Shown: piece by piece, positions 1-8,220 of the stretch
How positions within the stretch are numbered: the first letter of the stretch is position 1
How the letters are laid out: each line of letters opens with the position of its first letter
NCBI GenBank assembly: GCA_900320435.1
Contig: ONSH01000024.1
Location: 1 to 43,789 of the forward strand
Reading direction: 5' to 3'
DNA length: 43,789 nucleotides
DNA from: an uncultured Prevotellaceae bacterium
Lineage (GTDB): Bacteria > Bacteroidota > Bacteroidia > Bacteroidales > Bacteroidaceae
Notes under the pieces: model-generated
Database searches by the model: none
What the model was told of the DNA's origin: nothing
Seen by the model: only the letters and a program-made list of their open reading frames with translations
Program-made: the position numbers and the translations under genes

Positions 1-508
1 CGATTCGCCCGATCCCGAAAATGTGCCCGGCGAGATTCTGGCGCGCGGCATGAACGTGATGCAGGGCTACTTCAAGAACGAGGAAGAGACCTCGAAGACT
101 TTGCGCGACGGCTGGTATCACACGGGCGATCTGGCCGTGATGGATGCCTCTGGCAACATCTTCATCAAGGGCCGCTCGAAGAACATGCTTCTGGGCGCCA
201 ACGGCCAGAACATCTATCCCGAAGAGATTGAGGACAAGCTCACTGCCCTGCCCCTTGTGGCCGAATGTGTCGTCATCCAGAAGGGCGAGAAGATCTACGG
301 CCTTGTCTATCCCGACCCCGACAAAATCAAGGAGTTGGGCCTCTCGGATGACGACGTGAAGGCCGTGATGGACGAGAATCGCAAGTTGCTCAATACGCAG
401 ATTCCGGCCTACGAACAGCTCGCCGGCATCAAGGTGATGGACCGTGAGTTTGAGAAGACCCCCAAGAAGTCCATCAAGCGCTTCCTCTATATTAATGAAA
501 CTGTCTGA
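1..508 (+). CDS. AMP-dependent acyl-CoA synthetase, C-terminal part (cut by window edge)
   Basis: This is the last ~168 residues of an AMP-forming ligase of the long-chain acyl-CoA synthetase/ANL superfamily, which activates a carboxylic acid as acyl-adenylate and transfers it to CoA. Visible are the A7/A8 hinge region (WYHTGDL, then IKGRSKNMLLGANGQNIYPE) and the C-terminal A10 segment KTPKKSIKRF with the lysine expected for adenylation. The reading frame is open to base 2, so the true start lies upstream and the ATP-binding core is not visible. It is followed after 24 bp by a full-length paralogue with the same C-terminal motifs, so this is a tandem duplication, probably co-transcribed. The acyl substrate cannot be read from the sequence. 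Confidence 0.9.
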   Translation, partial: DSPDPENVPGEILARGMNVMQGYFKNEEETSKTLRDGWYHTGDLAVMDASGNIFIKGRSKNMLLGANGQNIYPEEIEDKLTALPLVAECVVIQKGEKIYGLVYPDPDKIKELGLSDDDVKAVMDENRKLLNTQIPAYEQLAGIKVMDREFEKTPKKSIKRFLYINETV

Positions 509-532
509 TTATAATCTAAATACCATACAACA

Positions 533-2203
533 ATGAGATCCGTATCCCCTCATTTCAACCAGTGTTTGGCCGATAGCATCCGCGAGTTTTGGGAGATGCC
601 CGCACTCAGCGATTACGGCGTCAACACGTTGCAGTACAAGGACGTTGCCCGCAACATTGAGAAGTGGCACATCCTCTTCGAGAAGGCCGGCATCAAGCCC
701 GGCGACAAGATTGCCCTCTGCGGCCGCAATCAGAGCCGTTGGGGCGTAGCCTTCTTCGCCATTCTGACCTACGGCGCAGTGGCTGTGCCCATCCTCCACG
801 AGTTCCATCCCAATCAGGTGCACGACATCGTCAACCATTCGGAGAGCCGCATGCTCTTCGTCGGCGACATGGTGTGGAAGAAGTTGGACGTCAAGCAGAT
901 GCCCGCCATCCTCGGCGTCATCAGCAATCTGGACGACTCGCTGCTTTTCTCTTCGTCGAAGGCTTTGACCGAGGCCCACGAGCACCTCAACGAACTCTTC
1001 GGCCAGAAGTTCCCCAAGAAGTTCCTGCCGCAGAACATCAAGTATCATCAGGATAAGCCCGACGAACTGTGTATCATTAACTATACCTCCGGAACGACAT
1101 CAAACTCCAAGGGCGTGATGATCCCCTATCGCGCCATCTGGAGCAACATGCGCTTTGCCTACGAAGTGTTCGGCGAACACGCCAAAGCCGGCGACGCCAT
1201 TCTCTCGATGCTGCCTATGGCCCACACCTACGGCATGTCCTTCGAGTTCATCTACGAGTTCACCGCAGGCGTCCACGTCAACTTCCTCACCAAGATGCCC
1301 ACGCCGGCCATTCTCCTGAAGGCGCTGGCTGATGTGCGTCCGGCCGTCTTGATTGTGGTGCCTCTGATTCTGGAGAAGATTGTGAAGAAGGCCGTCCTGC
1401 CCAAGGTGCAGGATCCCATCATCGGCCGTCTGATGAAGACGCCCGTTGTGGGTCGCGTCATCAAGCGCAAGATCTGCGAAGGCATCCGCGAAGCCTTCGG
1501 CGGCCGCTTCTACGAGGTCATTGTCGGCGGCAGCGCTATGAATCAGGAGATTGAGGAGTTGCTCCACGACATCGGCTTCAACTACACCATCGGCTACGGC
1601 GCCACCGAGTGTGCGCCCATCCTGGCCTATGAGGACTGGCACAACTTCGTGCCCGGCTCGTGCGGCAAGGCCGCTCCTCGCATGGAGCTGCGCATCGACT
1701 CCCCCGATCCTCACCGCATTCCCGGCGAGATTCTGGCGCGCGGCATGAACGTGATGCTGGGCTACTATAAGAATGAGGAAGCCACGCGCGAGACTTTGCG
1801 CGACGGCTGGTATCACACCGGCGACTTGGGCATCATCGACCGCGACGGCAACGTCTTCATCAAGGGTCGCTCCAAGAACATGCTCCTGGGCGCCAACGGC
1901 CAGAACATCTATCCCGAGGAGATTGAGGACAAACTCAACTCGCTGCCTATGGTGGCCGAGTGTGTCGTCATCCAGAAGGGCGAGAAGATCTACGGCCTGG
2001 TTTATCCCGACATGGAGGCCTGCCAGAAGCAGGGCATGACTGCTGAGGCCATTGCCGATCTCATGGAGACCAACCGTCAGACCCTCAACCGCCAGCTTCC
2101 GGCCTACGAGCAGATTGCCGGCATCAAGGTGATGAAGGAGGAGTTCGAGAAGACGCCCAAGAAGTCCATCAAGCGCTTCCTCTACACCGACGAAGAAGTA
2201 TAA
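533..2203 (+). CDS. AMP-dependent long-chain acyl-CoA synthetase-like ligase
   Basis: A full-length 556-residue ANL-superfamily ligase, the normal length for FadD-type acyl-CoA synthetases. The phosphate-binding A3 motif YTSGTTSNSKG lies near residues 184-195, A5 (GYGATECAPIL) around 350, A7/A8 (HTGDLGIIDRDGNVFIKGRS) around 430-450, and the adenylation lysine region KTPKKSIKRF at 541-550. It probably activates fatty acids as acyl-AMP and then acyl-CoA, in the cytosol or at the membrane face. It follows a tandem paralogue by 24 bp, and lepA starts 12 bp after it, so the three may share a transcript. ATG at 533 is the natural start after the upstream stop. The precise substrate is inference; an aryl or branched acid is not excluded. 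Confidence 0.92.
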   Translation: MRSVSPHFNQCLADSIREFWEMPALSDYGVNTLQYKDVARNIEKWHILFEKAGIKPGDKIALCGRNQSRWGVAFFAILTYGAVAVPILHEFHPNQVHDIVNHSESRMLFVGDMVWKKLDVKQMPAILGVISNLDDSLLFSSSKALTEAHEHLNELFGQKFPKKFLPQNIKYHQDKPDELCIINYTSGTTSNSKGVMIPYRAIWSNMRFAYEVFGEHAKAGDAILSMLPMAHTYGMSFEFIYEFTAGVHVNFLTKMPTPAILLKALADVRPAVLIVVPLILEKIVKKAVLPKVQDPIIGRLMKTPVVGRVIKRKICEGIREAFGGRFYEVIVGGSAMNQEIEELLHDIGFNYTIGYGATECAPILAYEDWHNFVPGSCGKAAPRMELRIDSPDPHRIPGEILARGMNVMLGYYKNEEATRETLRDGWYHTGDLGIIDRDGNVFIKGRSKNMLLGANGQNIYPEEIEDKLNSLPMVAECVVIQKGEKIYGLVYPDMEACQKQGMTAEAIADLMETNRQTLNRQLPAYEQIAGIKVMKEEFEKTPKKSIKRFLYTDEEV

Positions 2204-2215
2204 ACGACAAACCTA

Positions 2216-3860
2216 TTGACCGCTTTGCAAGACAAGATACGTAATTTCTGCATCATTGCCCACATCGATCACGGCAAGAGCACGCTGGCAGACCGCATGC
2301 TCGAGATGACCGGTACGCTCAAGGTGACGCAGGGCCAGATGCTCGACGACATGGATCTCGAGCAGGAGCGCGGCATCACCATCAAGAGCCACGCCATCCA
2401 GATGAACTATGGTCAGTACACGCTGAACCTCATAGATACTCCGGGCCACGTGGACTTCTCCTATGAGGTGTCCCGTTCCATCGCCGCCTGCGAGGGTGCG
2501 CTTCTGGTGGTGGATGCCACTCAGGGCGTCCAGGCTCAGACCATCTCCAATCTCTATATGGCCATCGACCACGATCTGGAGATCATTCCCGTCATCAACA
2601 AGTGCGACATGCCCAATGCGATGCCCGACGAGGTGGAGGACGAGATCATCGACCTCTTGGGCTGCAAGCGCGAGGAGATCATCCGCGCTTCGGCGCGCAC
2701 GGGCGAAGGCGTAGCGGACATTCTCGACGCCATCGTCGAGCGCATCCCTGCGCCTGAGGGCGACCCCTCTGCCCCACTCCAGGCGCTCATCTTCGACTCC
2801 GTGTTCAATCCCTTCAGGGGCATCATCGCCTATTTCAAGATTGTCAACGGCACCGTGCACAGCGGTCAGCAGGTGCGTTTCATCAACACGGGCAAGGAGT
2901 ACAAGGCCGACGAGATCGGCATCCTCAAGATGAATCTCTCGCCGCGCGAGGAACTCTCGGCGGGCAATGTGGGCTACATCGTCTCCGGCATCAAGACGGC
3001 GACGGAGGTCAAGGTGGGCGACACCATCACCACCGTCGAGGGCGGTGCATCGGAGGCCATTGCAGGTTTCGAGGAAGTCAAGCCGATGGTCTTTGCCGGT
3101 GTCTATCCCATTGAGACCGAGGATTTTGAGGACCTGCGCGCTTCGCTCGAAAAGCTGCAGCTCAACGACGCCTCCCTCACCTTCCAGCCCGAGTCGTCGG
3201 TGGCTCTGGGCTTCGGTTTCCGCTGCGGCTTCCTGGGCTTGCTCCACATGGAGATCATCCAGGAGCGGCTCGACCGCGAGTTCGATATGGACGTCATCAC
3301 GACGGTGCCCAACGTCTCCTATCTCGTTTACGACAAGCAGGGCGAGGTGCGCGAGGTGCACAATCCCGCCGGCATGCCCGACCAGACGCTCATCGACCAC
3401 ATCGAGGAACCCTTCATCCGCGCCACCGTCATCACACGACAAGCTCAAATCCATCTCCAAGGGCTATGCCTCTTTCGACTACCACCCCATCGGCTTCAGG
3501 CCCTCCAAGCTGGTGAAGCTTGACATCCTGCTCAACGGCGAACCCGTTGACGCCCTCTCCACGCTGACGCATTTCGACAACGCCGAGACCTTCGGCCGCC
3601 GCATGTGCGAGAAGCTCAAGGAACTGCTCCCCCGTCAGCAGTTCGACATCGCCATCCAGGCCGCCATCGGTGCGAAGATTATCGCCCGCGAGACGGTGAA
3701 GCAGGTGCGCAAGGACGTCTTGGCCAAGTGCTACGGCGGCGACGTCTCCCGCAAGCGCAAACTGCTCGAGAAACAGAAGCGCGGCAAGAAGCGCATGAAG
3801 CAGATCGGCAACGTGCAGGTGCCTCAGAAGGCCTTCCTTGCCGTCCTCAAACTTGATTGA
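2216..3860 (+). pseudogene. lepA: Elongation factor 4 (LepA), disrupted by an internal deletion and frameshift
   Basis: LepA/EF4 is a ribosome-associated GTPase of the EF-G type. From a TTG start at 2216 the protein shows [14 protein letters not shown] (G1), DTPGHVD (G3), NKCDMP (G4) and domain II/III sequence up to ATVIT near residue 407. The frame then turns into unrelated sequence and stops at 3521-3523. The normal C-terminal part ([16 protein letters not shown] to [10 protein letters not shown], 140 residues) resumes in another frame at about 3438. About 46 codons between these points, the segment normally ending in IDFY, are missing (407+140 against about 593 residues for relatives, from memory). 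So this is a deletion of not-three-fold length, not a simple indel. It may be a true loss of function in a non-essential gene or an assembly error. Confidence 0.85.
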
Positions 3861-3882
3861 AAAACACACACATTCTGAGATT

Positions 3883-4494
3883 ATGGTCCACAACACAAGT
3901 ATCACACAGCGAACCGATTACGAGCACGCCCGTGAGGTGGCTCGTGAGATAGGCCGCATCTACAGCACGCTCTCTGCGGAGGGCATCGCCGAGCTGGCCG
4001 GCATCCTCATCCCCGTGAAGTATCAGAAGGGCGAGGTCGTTCTCCCCGAAGGCGAGGTGTGTCGCTATATGTACTATGTGCAGAAGGGCCTCGTGCGTCA
4101 GTATTATTATAAGAACGGCAAGGAGATGACGGAGCATTTCTCCTACGAGGGCCGCATCGTCATGTGTATCGAGAGCCTCTTCACGGGCCGTCCTTCGCGC
4201 CTGATCATCGGCACTCTGGAGAACACCGTCCTCTGGGCCATCCCCATCGACGCCTTCCAGCGTTTGTTGGAGCACCACATGGAGCTCAACGAGCTCTACC
4301 GCCGCATCCTCGAGCACGCTCTGATTTCTTCCCAGTGGCACGCCGACGCCCAGCGTTTCGAGCGCGCCGCCGATCGCTACGAGCGTCTGCTCGAGCAGTA
4401 TCCCGAGCTCATCCTTCGTGCGCCGATGCACATGATTGCGTCCTACCTGCAGATGACGCCGGAGACGCTGTCGCGCATCAGGAATAAAGTCTAG
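3883..4494 (+). CDS. Crp/Fnr-family transcriptional regulator
   Basis: A 203-residue regulator with an N-terminal cyclic-nucleotide-binding-type beta-roll (about residues 20-130, with KYQKGEVVLPEGEVCRYMYY and KGLVRQYY) and a short C-terminal helix-turn-helix (MIASYLQMTPETLSRIRNK). I place the start at ATG 3883; an earlier in-frame ATG at 3838 lies inside the end of lepA. It does not show a clear cAMP-binding PRARTS-type phosphate cassette, as is usual for Bacteroidetes members, so the effector is unknown. Its stop codon overlaps the stop of the convergent gene within the palindrome CTAG at 4491-4494. The target genes cannot be told from the sequence. Confidence 0.85.
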   Translation: MVHNTSITQRTDYEHAREVAREIGRIYSTLSAEGIAELAGILIPVKYQKGEVVLPEGEVCRYMYYVQKGLVRQYYYKNGKEMTEHFSYEGRIVMCIESLFTGRPSRLIIGTLENTVLWAIPIDAFQRLLEHHMELNELYRRILEHALISSQWHADAQRFERAADRYERLLEQYPELILRAPMHMIASYLQMTPETLSRIRNKV

Positions 4495-6584
4495 AAGCCA
4501 TTAATGGCTTTGATGACTCTTTCCACTTCTTCATCCGTCAGATACGGCGCTATGGGCAGCGAGAGTTCTTCTTCGGCCCAGCGCTCCGTCACGGGGAAGT
4601 CGCCCTCCACGATGCCCTTCATGGCCTCCTGTCTGTGGGGCGGAACCGGATAGTGCGTCATCGTCTCCACGCCGCAGGCCTTCAGATGCTCCTGCAGACG
4701 TTCGCGCCCGGCAGAGCGCAGGGGGAAGATGTGCCACACGCTCTCCCATACCTCATCGGCCTTGCAGGGCAGTTTCACCTTGGGGTTCACGATACCCTCG
4801 ATGTAGCGCAGGGCTATGGCGCGTCGCCGCTCATTTTCATCTTTCAGGGCAGGAAGCTTGAGTGAGAGTGCGGCAGCCTGCATCTCGTCCATGCGACTGT
4901 TGCAGCCCGGATGCACGTTGATGTATTTGCGCGCCTGTCCGTAGTTGGCCATCTCCTCTATGGTGCGTGCCAGCAGCGCATCGTCCGTCGTCACTGCTCC
5001 GGCGTCGCCCAGAGCGCCCAGATTCTTGCCGGGATAGAAGCTCCAGCAGTTGGCGTCGCTCTCGGCGAGGATGACGTCGCCCCTGCGTCCGTCGTCGATG
5101 CCGTGCGCCTGCGCGCAGTCGTCCATGAGGAAGAGGCCCCTCTCGTCGGCCAGACGGCGGAAACCCTTCATGCGGCAGCGGCGTCCGTAGAGATGCACGG
5201 GCAGCAGCGCCACCGTGCGCTCCGTGCAGCGCTCTGCAGCGCCTTCGGGCGTCATCAGCGCCGTCTCCTCCGAGGGTTCTACGGGTACGGGCTTCAGCCC
5301 CGCACGCACGACGGCCAACAGGGTGGCAATGAAGGTGTTGGCCGGCACGATGACTTCGTCGCCGTCCCTCCATCCTCTTATCTTTTTTGCGGCCATGAGC
5401 GTCAGCGTCAGCGCATCGAGCCCGTTGCCGCAGTTCACGCAGTAGTTCCTCTTGCAGCGCTCGGCCCATTCGCGGGCGAAACGTCTGTTCCATTCGCCCA
5501 GCAGATACCATCCGTCTTCCGCCACACGCGCCATCCTCTCGCCCAGCTCGGGCTGATGACGGCTGTTCAGACGCAAGAGCGAGAGATATTCTATCCGCTC
5601 CGTGGGCTGCTGCGCCAGAGCCGCCGCGAGGTTCACCTCATAGACGTCGTAGCATACGGCGCGTCCGCCGAAGCCTTCTTTCTGGAAGATGAGCCCCTCG
5701 TTGAGCCTGCGCCCGTGATCCTCGGTGCTGACGCCGAAGTCCAGATAATCCATCCCCTTGTAGCGCTCCGAGATGAGGTGCTTGAAGAGCAGGTCGAGCG
5801 CGCCGCACGAGCGCCCCTCCTCGCCGGCGGCGATGTATTGCACGTGGGCCACACGCGCCGTTTCGAAGACGACGCATCCGGCCACCATTCTCTCTCCGCG
5901 CCTCACGTCGTAGAGCCTGATGTTGGCGGGGAATCGCGCCATGAGCAGCTGCATCTCCTCCACGCTGTGCACGGGAGTGAGGTTGTGACGTGTGCTCAGC
6001 ACCTCCTCCAGTATATGCCAGAATTCCCTGAGGCTCTCCGTCTCGCCTTCGCCCACGCGCTCCACGTAGCAGTCGGCCTCCAGCGCCTTCTTCACGCAGC
6101 GCTGACGCAGGGTGCGCATCCTCAGGGGGGCCTTGATGTCCACTGCGGTGGAGGCCAGACACCATTTCTTGCGGGCGTTCAGACGAGAGAGGGCGTAGAG
6201 GTCCTCCTGTGCGGGCTGGGTGCTATATATATAAGGTATGGCTTTGTAGATGAGCGTCCGTGCGCCGAGTGTGTCGCTCCAGTAGCGTGCGGCCTCGGCG
6301 AGCGCATCGACGGCCTGCTGCGTGGTGGTGGCGTTGCTCATGACGAGTCCGCCGTAGGTCAGCCCCTGATGGCTCCACACCGTGCGCGTAGCTTCTTCCC
6401 AGTTGGCCGGCAGCAGCGCCACGAGGTCTCCCTCGTCCCACAGCGTCAGCGAGCAGTCCGTGAAGCGGTCCTGATGATATTCCATGAAGTCGCGCTCCAG
6501 CAGAAAGGTGCCGTTCTTCGACGTCTTCACGAAGCTGTCCCACAGCGCTTTGTCTTCGCTCCTATAGGGTCTTGCTTGGATCAT
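4491..6584 (-). CDS. Fusion of FemAB-like GNAT acyltransferase and DegT/DnrJ/EryC1 sugar aminotransferase
   Basis: A 697-residue two-domain enzyme. Residues 1 to about 345 look like a FemAB/BioF2-type GNAT acyltransferase. Residues about 360-697 form a PLP-dependent DegT/DnrJ/EryC1 aminotransferase, with NCGNGLDALTL, DDCAQAHG and the Schiff-base lysine in SFYPGKNLGALGDAG (K520). Together with the upstream cupin it matches the FdtA/FdtB or QdtA/QdtB pathway: a dTDP-3-keto-6-deoxyhexose is aminated at C3, and the fused domain may acylate the amino group. The product would be a 3-amino-3,6-dideoxyhexose for surface polysaccharide. I place the start at 6584 (MIQARPYRSE), where ATG overlaps the cupin stop as ATGA; upstream codons in this frame are low-complexity Arg-rich shadow sequence. 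The acyl donor is unknown. Confidence 0.88.
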   Translation of the reverse strand: MIQARPYRSEDKALWDSFVKTSKNGTFLLERDFMEYHQDRFTDCSLTLWDEGDLVALLPANWEEATRTVWSHQGLTYGGLVMSNATTTQQAVDALAEAARYWSDTLGARTLIYKAIPYIYSTQPAQEDLYALSRLNARKKWCLASTAVDIKAPLRMRTLRQRCVKKALEADCYVERVGEGETESLREFWHILEEVLSTRHNLTPVHSVEEMQLLMARFPANIRLYDVRRGERMVAGCVVFETARVAHVQYIAAGEEGRSCGALDLLFKHLISERYKGMDYLDFGVSTEDHGRRLNEGLIFQKEGFGGRAVCYDVYEVNLAAALAQQPTERIEYLSLLRLNSRHQPELGERMARVAEDGWYLLGEWNRRFAREWAERCKRNYCVNCGNGLDALTLTLMAAKKIRGWRDGDEVIVPANTFIATLLAVVRAGLKPVPVEPSEETALMTPEGAAERCTERTVALLPVHLYGRRCRMKGFRRLADERGLFLMDDCAQAHGIDDGRRGDVILAESDANCWSFYPGKNLGALGDAGAVTTDDALLARTIEEMANYGQARKYINVHPGCNSRMDEMQAAALSLKLPALKDENERRRAIALRYIEGIVNPKVKLPCKADEVWESVWHIFPLRSAGRERLQEHLKACGVETMTHYPVPPHRQEAMKGIVEGDFPVTERWAEEELSLPIAPYLTDEEVERVIKAINGF

Positions 6585-7003
6585 GCGCGCGTCAGGCTGA
6601 GGAATTCGTCGTAGGAGTGGATGTAGTCGGCGGCGTTGTAGAGGTCGCTGGCCAGCGAGATGCATGCGGCGCCTTCGTCGAAGTCGCTGATGCGCGTCCA
6701 CACCATCGGCGGGATGTAGATGCCCACTGCGGGGTCGTCCATGCGCAGCGTCTGCTTCTCGTGTCCGTCGTCCAGCTCGATGGTCCATCCGCCTCCGATG
6801 GGAAAGAGCACCTCCTGACTCGTGTGGTGTGCATGATTGCTGCGCTCAGCTCCGGGCTTCATGCCGTAGGTCCAAAACACTCTCTGCACCTCAAAGGGCC
6901 AGTCGCGTTTCTCGCCGAAGGTCAGACTGCCCCGCTCGTCCGTGACGGTCGGAAGCACCACCAAGCGGCAATTTTTCACTCTTATTACGGTGTCTTTGTC
7001 CAT
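6581..7003 (-). CDS. Cupin sugar 3,4-ketoisomerase, FdtA/QdtA (WxcM-like) family
   Basis: A 140-residue cupin that likely converts dTDP-4-keto-6-deoxyglucose to the 3-keto isomer, the step before C3 transamination. Family motifs visible are DERGSLTFGE, PFEVQRVFW, the metal/active-site RSNHAHHTSQE near residues 54-64, IELDDG, and the end DLYNAADYIHSYDEF. Fdt/Qdt proteins are normally 130-140 residues, which fits. The start is ATG 7003 (MDKDTVIRV); an upstream in-frame ATG at 7084 would add a non-homologous Lys-rich segment crossing the promoter. Its stop overlaps the next gene by ATGA, so the two enzymes are translationally coupled. Whether the product is the galacto (Fdt) or gluco (Qdt) isomer cannot be told. 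The dTDP-glucose synthesis genes are not in the window. Confidence 0.87.
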   Translation of the reverse strand: MDKDTVIRVKNCRLVVLPTVTDERGSLTFGEKRDWPFEVQRVFWTYGMKPGAERSNHAHHTSQEVLFPIGGGWTIELDDGHEKQTLRMDDPAVGIYIPPMVWTRISDFDEGAACISLASDLYNAADYIHSYDEFLSLTRA

Positions 7004-7021
7004 CTTTTCGCTTATTTCGGC

Positions 7022-7029
7022 ACAAAGAT
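7022..7029 (-). promoter_or_regulatory. Bacteroidetes -7 element for the ketoisomerase/aminotransferase pair
   Basis: On the minus strand TATCTTTG matches the Bacteroidetes -7 consensus TAnnTTTG and lies 19 bp before the ATG at 7003. The expected -33 TTTG is not clear at 19-21 bp spacing, so only the -7 box is strong. Confidence 0.5.
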
Positions 7030-7073
7030 AAAAAAAAAGTTTGGATTTTCTTTCTTGTATTAGATTTTTTTCA

Positions 7074-7081
7074 TACCTTTG
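7074..7081 (+). promoter_or_regulatory. Bacteroidetes -7 element for the tRNA-Ser/tRNA-Glu transcript
   Basis: TACCTTTG matches TAnnTTTG on the plus strand 55 bp before tRNA-Ser and points at the tRNA pair. The -33 element is weak. It is divergent from the promoter of the ketoisomerase gene, in a short AT-rich gap. Confidence 0.5.
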
Positions 7082-7135
7082 CACCGCATTTGAGACAAGA
7101 CCCCTCGGAGGAGGCGGTTATTCGGATGCGGGAAA

Positions 7136-7223
7136 GGAAGTTTGGGTGAGTGGCTGAAACCACCAGTTTGCTAAACTGACGTGCGGGTTTACCGTACCGG
7201 GGGTTCGAATCCCCCAGCTTCCG
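7136..7223 (+). tRNA. tRNA-Ser(GCT)
   Basis: A class II tRNA of 88 nt. The 7-bp acceptor stem pairs GGAAGTT with AGCTTCC (one G-T wobble). The anticodon loop TTGCTAA gives anticodon GCT. A long variable arm follows, and the T arm contains GGTTCGAATCC. No CCA is encoded. It reads serine AGC/AGU codons. Confidence 0.95.
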
Positions 7224-7251
7224 CAAAGATCTTAATGCTATTGAATTTCAT

Positions 7252-7323
7252 GGCGCTTTCGTCTAGCGGCTAGGACACATGCCTCTCACGCATGGAACAC
7301 GGGTTCGATTCCCGTAGGCGCTA
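7252..7323 (+). tRNA. tRNA-Glu(CTC)
   Basis: A cloverleaf with acceptor GGCGCTT/AGGCGCT (two G-T wobbles), anticodon stem CATGC/GCATG around loop CTCTCAC giving anticodon CTC, and T arm GGGTTCGATTCCC. No CCA is encoded. It lies 28 bp after tRNA-Ser and is probably in the same transcript. Confidence 0.93.
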
Positions 7324-7357
7324 CAAATAACCTTTAACCTTTAACCATTACCCCCTC

Positions 7358-8209
7358 TCACCTCCTTCTTCCTCTTGGCATTCTGCCGCCGGGGAAATTG
7401 GGGCGCTCGGTTCTTGCGGGGCGCTCAGGCAGTGTGGCGGGCCTTTCGGGTCTTTCGGGACGATCCGGCAAAGTGGTGGGCCTGTCGGGATGCTCGGGCT
7501 TTTCCGGACGATGTTCGGGCACATCGGGCTTGTCCGGCTTATTGTCGGGACGATGTTCGGGCACATCGGGCTTGTCCGGCTTATTGTCGGGACGGTGTTC
7601 GGGCATATCGGGCTTGTCGGGCTTATTGTCGGGATGATGCTCGGGCTTGTCGGGATGGTGGTCAGGTTTGTCGGGATGATCGGGATGGTGGTCAGGTCCG
7701 CCGGGATGATGGGGATCGTAGGGCTCCGGTCCGTGATGATGATGCGGTCCGTCGGGCTTGTCGTGGATGCGGTCCACGTAGATGTTGACGTCCAGACGGT
7801 TGTATCCGCCTCTGTAGGTGTAGTAGCCGGGAGGCCAGGCGAAGAAGAAGACGGTGCGCGCGTAGTGGGTGTAGATGACGAACACCCATGCGTCGCTTTG
7901 CCACAGCAGCGGTTTGTAGAAATACTCCAGCTGCATAAACTTCTCATACTGCCATTTGCTCAGCACCAGCTTCATGTCGGCGTTGCGTCTGTTCCACCAG
8001 GGGCCGAAGAGGTCTGCTGCCACGTTGACGCTCATGTAGTAGTCGAGGTTGATTTCGAAGACGGCCTCATACTGGTCGTTGGTGAGGTCGAGTTCGTGCG
8101 CCATCTTGTCGCTGAGGAAGAGTGCTTCGCGCTGTGCGTCCGTAAAGACGAGTGCGTTGGCAGCTACGGCCATCATTGCCGTCAGGGCCAGGATCAGGAT
8201 TCTTTTCAT
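7358..8209 (-). CDS. Secreted protein with a His/Pro/Asp-rich repeat tail
   Basis: A 283-residue protein beginning with a signal peptide (MKRILILALTAMMAVAANA). A globular part to about residue 150 follows, containing DAQREALFLSDKMAHELDLT and an aromatic-rich core, resembling Bacteroidales periplasmic proteins of unknown function. The last ~120 residues are low complexity, built of His, Pro, Asp and Lys, with a 14-residue unit (PEHRPDNKPDKPDV) repeated three to four times. The histidines could bind metal in the periplasm, which is inference. I place the start at 8209; the frame is open further upstream but only across the end of the preceding gene. It follows the polyferredoxin gene by 11 bp, so they are likely co-transcribed. 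It is not an enzyme that I recognise. Confidence 0.72.
   Translation of the reverse strand: MKRILILALTAMMAVAANALVFTDAQREALFLSDKMAHELDLTNDQYEAVFEINLDYYMSVNVAADLFGPWWNRRNADMKLVLSKWQYEKFMQLEYFYKPLLWQSDAWVFVIYTHYARTVFFFAWPPGYYTYRGGYNRLDVNIYVDRIHDKPDGPHHHHGPEPYDPHHPGGPDHHPDHPDKPDHHPDKPEHHPDNKPDKPDMPEHRPDNKPDKPDVPEHRPDNKPDKPDVPEHRPEKPEHPDRPTTLPDRPERPERPATLPERPARTERPNFPGGRMPRGRRR
7504..7629 (-). repeat. 42-bp in-frame tandem repeat, three copies
   Basis: Three consecutive 42-bp units (7504-7545, 7546-7587, 7588-7629) differ at only a few bases and encode the 14-residue His/Pro/Asp/Lys repeats in the tail of the secreted protein. More degenerate copies follow toward 7700. Such repeats can change copy number by slippage. 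Confidence 0.85.
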
Positions 8210-8220
8210 CTCTCTTTCTT

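Noticed and set aside
4911..6614. A long open frame on the plus strand opposite the acyltransferase-aminotransferase gene
   Set aside because: It is a GC-driven shadow; the minus-strand protein has clear domain motifs and the plus-strand translation has none.
7136..7323. tRNA-Ser and tRNA-Glu as an integration site for the island
   Set aside because: No duplicated tRNA 3' end and no integrase were found; the island edge is about 1.6 kb away.
7504..7629. CRISPR-like appearance of the 42-bp repeat array
   Set aside because: Repeats are contiguous with no unique spacers and encode an in-frame protein repeat.
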